A stretch of DNA of 64,000 bases, from assembly GCF_015234515.1 (NCBI RefSeq), contig NZ_JADGMY010000023.1, forward strand, positions 430,266 to 494,265, read 5' to 3'. A program made the translations under genes and the position numbers. This document shows, one piece after another, positions 58,639 through 64,000 of this stretch. Source of the stretch: Cellulomonas sp. (GTDB lineage Bacteria > Actinomycetota > Actinomycetes > Actinomycetales > Cellulomonadaceae). Position 1 is the first letter of the stretch, and the number at the start of each line of letters is the position of its first letter. The notes beneath the pieces were generated by a model. The model did not search any database. It saw nothing but the letters and a program-made list of their open reading frames with translations, and was not told the DNA's origin.

Positions 58639-58651
58639 TTTGCATCGCAAA
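58639..58651. promoter_or_regulatory. Operator-like dyad before the regulator/ABC operon
   Basis: TTTGCATCGCAAA, 5-bp arms around ATC, within a directly repeated CAAAGT context (58631, 58649), 23 bp before the operon's first ATG. A TTGACG at 58610 with CAAAGT 17 bp later may be the promoter. Likely site of the winged-helix regulator at 59339. Confidence 0.55.
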
Positions 58652-58673
58652 GTTGACGCACCAGGAGGACGCC

Positions 58674-59342
58674 ATGGACCGGACCGACCCACGCGGCGTC
58701 CCCGACGACGGCGCACCTCTCGCAGACCTCGACGACGCCCCGCCGGACCCCCGTGCCGGCCTCGCGATCGTCGCCGCCCAGCAGCGCCGCGTGCGCGACT
58801 CCGACGTCGACGACCGCCTGCTGTTCGGCGTGTGGGGCGTCGCCTGGCTCGTCGGGTACGCCGCCCAGTGGTGGACCGCGACCGCGTCACCCACCCGGAC
58901 CGCCACCGGTCAGGGCGGACTCGTCTTCGCGGCCGTCGCCGTCGCGGCGCTCGTCGTCACGCTCGTGCACATCGCCCGTGCGACCCACGGCGTCGCCGGC
59001 ACGAGCAGGCAGGTCGGCATGATGTACGGCTGGGCGTGGAGCATCGGGTTCTTCGGGCAGGGGCTCATCGTCGCGGGCGTCGTCGGCGCCGGCGCGAGCC
59101 CCGAGATCATCGCGATCGTCGCCAACGGTGCGGCCTGCCTCGTCGTCGGACTGCTCTACATGGCCGGTGGTGCGCTGTGGCAGCAGCTCTCGCTGTTCCT
59201 CATCGGTGCCTGGATGATCGCGACCGCCGCGGCCGCGAGCCTCGTCGCGATGCCCGACGGCTACCTCGTCATGTCCCTGGCCGGGGGTGGCGGCATGCTC
59301 GTCGCCTGCCTGCTCGCCGCGCTGCACCGGAGGCGCGCGTGA
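58674..59342 (+). CDS. Multi-pass membrane protein coupled to a winged-helix regulator
   Basis: 222 aa: a polar N terminus (about 45 residues, AAQQRRVRDSDVDDRLLFGVWGVAWLVGYAAQWW) then about six helices. No family recognised. AGGAGG ribosome site. Overlaps the regulator gene (GTGA). Its partner arrangement copies that of 12033-12994 in the peptide locus, here followed by an ABC transporter, so it may be a sensor or immunity-like component. Confidence 0.8.
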   Translation: MDRTDPRGVPDDGAPLADLDDAPPDPRAGLAIVAAQQRRVRDSDVDDRLLFGVWGVAWLVGYAAQWWTATASPTRTATGQGGLVFAAVAVAALVVTLVHIARATHGVAGTSRQVGMMYGWAWSIGFFGQGLIVAGVVGAGASPEIIAIVANGAACLVVGLLYMAGGALWQQLSLFLIGAWMIATAAAASLVAMPDGYLVMSLAGGGGMLVACLLAALHRRRA

Positions 59343-59644
59343 GCGAGGTCGACCTCGACCCGGTCATCCACTCGGCGTCGCGGCTGCGGGTCGTCGCCAC
59401 CCTGGCCGCCCTCGAGCGCGGTGACCGCGTGTCCTTCCCCCGGCTGCAGAAGCTGCTCGACATGACGGCCGGCAACCTGTCCACGCACCTGCGGCGCCTC
59501 GAGGACGCCGGGTACGTCACGCAGACCAAGACGCACGTCGGCCGCACGCCGGCCACCTACGTCGAGCTCAGCACCGCCGGACGCGCCGCGTTCGAGCGCT
59601 ACACCCTCACCCTGACCGAGCTGCTCAAGGGAGCACAGGAATGA
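59339..59644 (+). CDS. Winged-helix transcriptional regulator
   Basis: 101 aa: SASRLRVVATLAALERGDRVSFPRLQKLLDMTAGNLSTHLRRLEDAGYVTQTKTHVGRTPATYVELSTAG. Same subgroup as the protein at 12647. Overlaps both the membrane-protein gene and the ATPase gene (ATGA), so it is autoregulated within the operon it probably represses. Confidence 0.92.
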   Translation: MSEVDLDPVIHSASRLRVVATLAALERGDRVSFPRLQKLLDMTAGNLSTHLRRLEDAGYVTQTKTHVGRTPATYVELSTAGRAAFERYTLTLTELLKGAQE

Positions 59645-60600
59645 CCGCCACCGCACCCCCCGTGCTCGTCGAGCACGTCACGCGCCGGTTCGGCGCCGTC
59701 ACCGCGCTCGACGACGTCAGCCTGCGCGTCGAGGCCGGTGAGCTCGTCGGGCTGCTCGGGCCCAACGGGGCCGGCAAGACGACCCTGCTCTCGCTCGTCA
59801 CGGGCCTGCGCACACCCGACGCGGGCACCGTCCGCGTCTTCGGCGGCAACCCGCGCGACCCCGCGTCGCGCACGTCCCTGGGCACGACGCCCCAGGAGAC
59901 GGGCCTGCCCGACACGCTCAAGGTGCGCGAGGTCGTCGACTTCGTCGCCGGGCACTTCGCCCACCCGATGCCGCGCGACGAGGTCCTCGCCCGGTTCGGG
60001 CTCACCGACCTGGCCGAGAGGCAGACCGGCGCGCTGTCCGGCGGGCAGAAGCGGCGCCTCGCGGTCGGGCTGTCGCTCGTCGGCCGCCCCCGGCTCGTGC
60101 TGCTCGACGAGCCGACGACGGGTCTCGACGTCGAGGCCCGCCACATCCTGTGGCAGGCGCTGCGCGACTACCACGGCGACGGTGCGACCGTCATCGTGAC
60201 CAGCCACTACCTGGAGGAGATCGAGGCGCTCGCTGAGCGCGTCGTGGTCGTCGGCGGGGGGCGCGTGCTCGCCGACGACACCCTCGCCCGCGTGCTCGAC
60301 CTGGTCGCCGTGCGCCGCGTGACGCTCACGCTCGGCGCCGGCCGGCCCGCGGACCTGCTGGCCCTGCCCGGCGTCCAGGACGTCGTCGACGCGACCGACG
60401 CCCCCGGGCAGGTCCCCGGCCGCACCCGCGTCACGCTCGTCGCGTCGGACGCCGACGCGGCCGTGCGGGCGCTCGTCGAGCGGGCCGTGCCGTTCACCGA
60501 CCTCGAGGTGCGCGGCGCCTCGCTGGAGGAGGCGTTCCTGTCCCTGACGTCGCACGACGCACCCCCCGCCCCGACGGCCGTCCCCGAGGTGACCCGATGA
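59641..60600 (+). CDS. ABC transporter ATPase
   Basis: 319 aa. Walker A GPNGAGKTT, Q-loop TPQETGLP, signature LSGGQKRRLAVG, Walker B LVLLDEPTTGLD, H-loop VTSHYLEEIE. Drug- or peptide-type (CcmA) ATPase with an extra C-terminal domain (about 220-300). Works with the permease encoded next (ATGA overlap). Confidence 0.95.
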   Translation: MTATAPPVLVEHVTRRFGAVTALDDVSLRVEAGELVGLLGPNGAGKTTLLSLVTGLRTPDAGTVRVFGGNPRDPASRTSLGTTPQETGLPDTLKVREVVDFVAGHFAHPMPRDEVLARFGLTDLAERQTGALSGGQKRRLAVGLSLVGRPRLVLLDEPTTGLDVEARHILWQALRDYHGDGATVIVTSHYLEEIEALAERVVVVGGGRVLADDTLARVLDLVAVRRVTLTLGAGRPADLLALPGVQDVVDATDAPGQVPGRTRVTLVASDADAAVRALVERAVPFTDLEVRGASLEEAFLSLTSHDAPPAPTAVPEVTR

Positions 60601-61382
60601 CCACCACCACCGTGACCCGACCGGCCCTGCGCCCCTGGGGCTCCCTCGCGTGGCTGCACACGCGCTACCAGTTCCTCGAGACCGTCCGCGTGCCGATCGC
60701 CGTGATCGGCAACCTGCTGTTCCCCGCGCTCGCGCTGGTGTTCTTCGTCGTGCCGCAGAGCGCGATCACGTCGAACCCGGTCGCGTCCACCGCCGCGGTC
60801 GCGCAGCTCGGGACGTTCGCCATCATGTCGGCCTGCATGTTCACGCACGGTGCGGGCGTCGCCGAGGACCGTGCGCATCCCTTCGACACGTTCGTCCGCA
60901 CGCTGCCGGCGCGGCCCGGGCCACGGCTCGCCGGGCGCGTGGTCAACGGCCTGATGTGGGCGTACCTCGCGCTCGTGCCGCCCGTCATCATCGGGGCCAC
61001 GCTGACGGCCGCGTCGCTGACGTGGTCGCAGGCGCTCGGGACGTTCGCGATGGTGGCGGGCGTCGCCGTGCCGTTCACGCTGCTGGGCATGGCGATCGGC
61101 TTCGCGATGTCCACCAAGGCCGCGCTCGCCGTCGTGCAGTGCGTGCTGTTCCCGCTCGCGTTCGCCGGTGGGCTGTTCATGCCGCCCGAGGCCTTCCCGG
61201 GCTGGCTCGACACGATCTCCCAGGCCCTGCCGTCGCGCGCGGCCCGCGACCTGGTCGTGCAGGTGAGCACCGGCGTCGAGGCGGGCGCGCTCGCCCTGCC
61301 GGTCCTGCTGGCGTGGACCGCCGTGTTCGCGGCGCTCGCGGTCTGGGCGGTCCGTCGCGACGAGGGCCGCCGCTTCCGCTGA
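60597..61382 (+). CDS. ABC-2 type permease
   Basis: 261 aa, six helices. [27 protein letters not shown] and [32 protein letters not shown] are ABC-2 permease landmarks. Exporter with the preceding ATPase; cargo unknown. The operon ends here and a repeat-B element follows 15 bp later. Confidence 0.94.
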   Translation: MTTTTVTRPALRPWGSLAWLHTRYQFLETVRVPIAVIGNLLFPALALVFFVVPQSAITSNPVASTAAVAQLGTFAIMSACMFTHGAGVAEDRAHPFDTFVRTLPARPGPRLAGRVVNGLMWAYLALVPPVIIGATLTAASLTWSQALGTFAMVAGVAVPFTLLGMAIGFAMSTKAALAVVQCVLFPLAFAGGLFMPPEAFPGWLDTISQALPSRAARDLVVQVSTGVEAGALALPVLLAWTAVFAALAVWAVRRDEGRRFR

Positions 61383-61397
61383 CGGCACCCCGCACCC

Positions 61398-61471
61398 GTC
61401 GAGCGCGGCACTCGACCGTCGAGCGCGGTACTCGTGTGTACCGCGCTCGGCACGGGTGTGCCGCGCTCGAC
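61398..61471. repeat. Repeat family B, copy 1 (nested palindrome)
   Basis: 74 bp. Outer arms GTCGAGCGCGGCAC / GTGCCGCGCTCGAC (14 bp, perfect) and inner arms CGAGCGCGGTAC / GTACCGCGCTCG (12 bp, perfect, loop TCGTGT). It is closely similar over its whole length to 63045-63118. It lies between convergent genes, so it may also act as a terminator. Confidence 0.9.
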
Positions 61472-61485
61472 CGGAACGGGACGGG

Positions 61486-61986
61486 TCAGGGGGTCGTGCG
61501 GGGGCGGCCGCGACGCGGTGGTGCGGCCGCCGTCGACGGCATGCGTCCTGCGTCCTTCAGCGCGCGGCGCAGCAGCAGGTCGATCTGGGCGTTGACGCTG
61601 CGCAGGTCGTCGGCGGCCCACCGCGCGACGGCGTCGTGCACTGCCGGGTCGAGGCGAAGCAGCACCTGCCGCCGCTCGCGCCGCGCCGGCCGCCCGTCGC
61701 CGCCGTCCGCATCGCCCTCGCCATGGCCCTCCGCGGCGCGAGCTCCGGACCCGCCCGCGCCACCCCCCGCGTGAGAGTGCGATCCAGCACCCCCACCCCC
61801 CGCGTGAGAGTGCGATCCAGCATCGCCGCCCCCCGCGTGAGAGTGCGATCCAGCACCCCCACCCCCCGCGTGAGAGTGCGATCCAGCGTTCGTGACGTCC
61901 CCCTGCGGGGGCACGGCCCCGGGCGGCGCGGCACCTCGCGCGCCGTCCGGGTCCTCGTGCCCCGCGTCCACCGGCCCGTCCGTCAC
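61486..61986 (-). CDS. Ribbon-helix-helix-like protein with repeat-A-derived low-complexity segment
   Basis: 166 aa. GTG 61986 overlaps the SPFH stop (GTGA). Residues about 30-78 are four copies of GSHSHAGGG generated by in-frame repeat-A units. The folded part is C-terminal: [43 protein letters not shown], an Arc/MetJ-type ribbon-helix-helix as in antitoxins and small repressors. It probably regulates its own operon through the dyad at 62973. The His/Gly-rich repeat might bind metal, which is speculation. Confidence 0.82.
   Translation of the reverse strand: MTDGPVDAGHEDPDGARGAAPPGAVPPQGDVTNAGSHSHAGGGGAGSHSHAGGGDAGSHSHAGGGGAGSHSHAGGGAGGSGARAAEGHGEGDADGGDGRPARRERRQVLLRLDPAVHDAVARWAADDLRSVNAQIDLLLRRALKDAGRMPSTAAAPPRRGRPRTTP
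61763..61888. repeat. Repeat family A, four tandem copies inside the RHH gene
   Basis: Four units of 33-34 bp, each CGCGTGAGAGTGCGATCCAG plus a C-rich tail, the reverse-strand form of the 31124 array. In the coding direction each reads GCTGGATCGCACTCTCACGC and is translated GSHSHA. Confidence 0.92.
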
Positions 61987-62942
61987 CCGTACAGGCTGCC
62001 GGTGTTGATGACGGGTGTCGCGCGGGACTCCCCGCACAGGACGACGAGCAGGTTCGAGACCATCGTGGCGCGACGCTCGTCGTCGAGCGTGACGATGCCG
62101 TCGGCCTCGAGACGGCCCAGCGCGCTCTCGACCATGGACACGGCGCCCTCGACGATCCGTTCGCGCGCGGCGATGATCGCCCCGGCCTGCTGGCGCTGCA
62201 GCATCGCCTGGGCGATCTCGGGGGCGTACGCGAGGTTGGAGATGCGGGCCTCGACGACCTCGAGGCCGGCGATGACGACGCGCGCCGCCACCTCGGCGGC
62301 GATCTCCGCGGACACCACGTCGGTCGCCCCGCGCAGGGAGTTCTCGCCGTCGTCGGCGTGGTCGTACGGGTGCGACATCGCGACGTGCCGCAGTGCCGAC
62401 TCCGACTGCACGCGCACGAAGTCGGCGTAGTCCTCGACCGCGAACGTCGCCTTGGCGGTGTCGGCGACCTGCCACACGACGATCGACGCGATGTTGATGG
62501 GGTTGCCGTCGGCGTCGTTGACCTTCAGCTCATTGGTCTCGAAGTTGCGGACGCGCACGGAGACGTTCTTGCGCGTCGTCAGGGGGACCGTCAGGACCAG
62601 GCCGGTGCGGCGGATGGTCCCGATGTAGCGGCCGAAGAACTGGACCACGCGCGTCTGACCGGGGCTGATCACGGCCACGCCGGTGAACATGACGACGCCC
62701 AGCACCATCAGGCCGACGCCGAGGAAGCCCCACGCGTCCGCGCCCGTCGTCTCCGCGTGGATGAACAGCGGGATCGAGCCGCCGATCGCCCCGAGCGCGA
62801 GGAGCAGGGCGACGAGACCGCCGCCGGCGCCGGTCGCCCAGGCGTCACGCTCGGCGACGTCGACGCGTGCGCCGGCGTGGCCGACGGGACGTCCGCTGGG
62901 GTCGCCGCCGACGGACTCCTGCGGTGGGACGGTGTCGGGCAT
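61983..62942 (-). CDS. SPFH/band-7 domain membrane protein
   Basis: 319 aa. Two N-terminal helices (about 35-95), then an SPFH domain ([80 protein letters not shown]) and a coiled-coil-like Ala/Glu-rich segment ([26 protein letters not shown]). Such proteins form membrane microdomain scaffolds. ATG 62942 has GGAGGTCACC upstream. Operon with the RHH protein. Confidence 0.93.
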   Translation of the reverse strand: MPDTVPPQESVGGDPSGRPVGHAGARVDVAERDAWATGAGGGLVALLLALGAIGGSIPLFIHAETTGADAWGFLGVGLMVLGVVMFTGVAVISPGQTRVVQFFGRYIGTIRRTGLVLTVPLTTRKNVSVRVRNFETNELKVNDADGNPINIASIVVWQVADTAKATFAVEDYADFVRVQSESALRHVAMSHPYDHADDGENSLRGATDVVSAEIAAEVAARVVIAGLEVVEARISNLAYAPEIAQAMLQRQQAGAIIAARERIVEGAVSMVESALGRLEADGIVTLDDERRATMVSNLLVVLCGESRATPVINTGSLYG

Positions 62943-62972
62943 GGTGACCTCCGGGGAGACGGGCGCTCGCGC

Positions 62973-62989
62973 GCTATCAATGTGATAGC
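62973..62989. promoter_or_regulatory. Operator dyad before the SPFH/RHH operon
   Basis: GCTATCA-ATG-TGATAGC, 7-bp perfect arms, 31 bp upstream of the SPFH start, in an AT-richer patch that probably contains the promoter. The co-encoded RHH protein is the likely ligand. Confidence 0.7.
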
Positions 62990-63044
62990 ACATTAGCACG
63001 ACGCGCACGTGCCCGCGTCCGCCGCCCGCGCCGCGCTCACGCCC

Positions 63045-63118
63045 GCCGAGCGCGGCACACGACCGCCGAGCGCGGTACTCGTAGGCACCGCGCTCGGCGG
63101 TCGAGTACCGCGCTCGGC
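63045..63118. repeat. Repeat family B, copy 2 (nested palindrome)
   Basis: 74 bp, aligned base for base with 61398-61471. Both stems are retained with one mismatch each (GCCGAGCGCGGCAC / GTACCGCGCTCGGC; GCCGAGCGCGGTAC / GCACCGCGCTCGGC). It lies just downstream of the P-type ATPase gene and upstream of the SPFH promoter. Confidence 0.9.
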
Positions 63119-63137
63119 GGGAGGGTGTCCGTGGGTG

Positions 63138-64000
63138 TCAGGCGAACCGGCGCAGCCGGAGGCTGTTGGTCACCACCAGCACCGACGAGAACGCCATCGC
63201 AGCACCCGCGATCATCGGGTTCAGCAGCCCCAGCGCCGCGAGCGGGATCGCCGCGACGTTGTACGCGAACGCCCAGAACAGGTTCTGCCGGATCACCGCG
63301 AGCGTGCGCCGCGACAGCCGGATGGCCTGCGGAGCCGAGGCGAGGTCCCCGCGGACGAGGGTCAGGTCGGCCGCCTCGATCGCGACGTCCGTACCGGTGC
63401 CCATCGCCAGGCCGAGGTCCGCCGTCGCGAGCGCCGCGGCGTCGTTCACGCCGTCCCCGACCATCGCGACGCGCGCGCCACCGGCCTGCAGCCGCTCGAC
63501 GGCCGCGACCTTCTCGTCCGGCATGACCTGGGCGACGACGTCCTCGTCCGCGATGCCGACCGCGCGGGCCGTCGCCAGGGCGGCGCCCCGGTTGTCGCCC
63601 GTGAGCAGCACGGGCCGCAGTCCGAGTGCACGCAGCTCGCGGATCGCGTCGGTCGACGTCGGCTTCACCGGGTCCCGCAGGACGAGGACGCCGCGCGCCC
63701 GCCCGTCCCACGCGGCGACGACGGCCGTCGCACCGTCCGCCTCCGCGGCGGCGACCGCGGCGGCGACCTCGTCGGTGCGCACGCCCTGCTCGTCGAGCCA
63801 GCCGAGCCGCCCGACGAGCACGCGGCGGGCCAGCCCGACACCGCTGTGGGCGGTGCGGACCACGCCGCTGACACCCCGGCCGGCGTCGGCGCGGAACTCC
63901 CGCACCTCGTCCGCACCGATCGCGACACCGTCCGCCCCGACCGCCACGTCGCCGCCCGCTCCTGCACCGTGACTGGATTGCACTGTCACGCCTGAGGGGG
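63138..64000 (-). CDS. Heavy-metal P1B-type ATPase, C-terminal part (cut by window edge)
   Basis: The frame is open to base 64000, so the N-terminal half lies outside. Visible: part of the nucleotide-binding domain (GRGVSGVVRTAHSGVGLARRVLVGRLGWLDEQGV), TGDN in PVLLTGDNRGAALATARAVGI, the hinge MVGDGVNDAAALATADLGLAMGTGTDVAIEAADLTLV and two final helices with NLFWAFAYNVAAIPLAALGLLNP. The latter is the copper-exporter (CopA) pattern. Near the edge, about 30 unusual residues (TVQSSHGAGAGGDVAVGADG) are encoded by a sequence containing the repeat-A core ACAGTGCAATCCAGTCACG. Confidence 0.9.
   Translation of the reverse strand, partial: PSGVTVQSSHGAGAGGDVAVGADGVAIGADEVREFRADAGRGVSGVVRTAHSGVGLARRVLVGRLGWLDEQGVRTDEVAAAVAAAEADGATAVVAAWDGRARGVLVLRDPVKPTSTDAIRELRALGLRPVLLTGDNRGAALATARAVGIADEDVVAQVMPDEKVAAVERLQAGGARVAMVGDGVNDAAALATADLGLAMGTGTDVAIEAADLTLVRGDLASAPQAIRLSRRTLAVIRQNLFWAFAYNVAAIPLAALGLLNPMIAGAAMAFSSVLVVTNSLRLRRFA

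Noticed and set aside
61763..61888. 33-34 bp repeats, CRISPR-like spacing
   Set aside because: Tandem without unique spacers, inside a translated gene, and the same core as repeat family A.
1..64000. tRNA, rRNA, integrase, transposase or prophage genes
   Set aside because: None recognised on either strand. The repeats are the only mobile-looking DNA.

Overview
The window is about 74% GC with dense, tightly packed genes, many GTG starts and 4-bp ATGA/GTGA overlaps. Gene content (narGHJI, bacteriophytochrome, SipW-type secretion, actinobacterial regulators) points to a high-GC actinobacterium. A Cellulomonas-like member of the Micrococcales is my best guess from style, not from any search. No rRNA, tRNA or CRISPR array was recognised.

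Region 1 (1-16,064) looks like an undescribed peptide natural-product locus. Two homologous small precursor-like ORFs (90 and 89 aa, at 1835 and 13060) sit near its ends, each followed by a strong terminator. Between and around them are: a stand-alone adenylation enzyme with a threonine-like pocket; an eight-gene coupled run (HTTM membrane protein, ABC exporter, alpha/beta hydrolase, small WRFFAPNP protein, LuxR-type regulator, DCC thiol protein, flavin-dependent halogenase-like enzyme, secreted hydrolase-like protein lacking its nucleophile); an O-methyltransferase; a membrane protein plus winged-helix regulator; and an M16 peptidase pair (one catalytic, one not). The HTTM plus small WxFFxPxP protein recalls SdpB/SdpA of sporulation-delaying-protein systems, here combined with tailoring enzymes and M16 processing.

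Region 2 (16,065-22,335) holds small housekeeping genes: DUF2975/XRE pair, methyltransferase, GH13 glycosidase, class II glutamine amidotransferase, 6-phosphofructokinase, YnfA protein and an ASCH-like protein.

Region 3 (22,402-28,100) is a cell-surface module: a two-component system, class F sortase, SipW-type signal peptidase and three secreted proteins. Two of those have the SipW-type ALW signal. An identical 17-bp motif lies upstream of two of the surface genes.

Region 4 (28,200-40,500) has an SRPBCC/ArsR pair, DUF3995, a beta-lactamase-fold hydrolase, an EamA transporter interrupted in frame by repeats, then narK-narGHJI for nitrate respiration.

Region 5 (40,500-53,600) is mixed: GNATs, an AI-2E-family permease, regulators, aroD, an RsbW-like kinase, an LLM oxidoreductase, a penicillin-binding protein, an aldo/keto reductase, a bacteriophytochrome-SpoIIE phosphatase, an acyltransferase and CsbD. 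It ends with a c-di-GMP-I riboswitch in front of a 45-aa orphan ORF.

Region 6 (53,681-64,000) has a kinase-like/LPG-synthase-like membrane fusion, a small HTH gene behind two palindromes, an 84-bp hairpin repeat array, HdeD-like and CPBP proteins, a regulator/ABC operon paralogous in layout to part of region 1, an SPFH/ribbon-helix-helix pair and the C-terminal part of a heavy-metal P-type ATPase. Two families of palindromic repeats are scattered from 31 kb onward. One of them has entered at least two, probably three, coding genes in frame.
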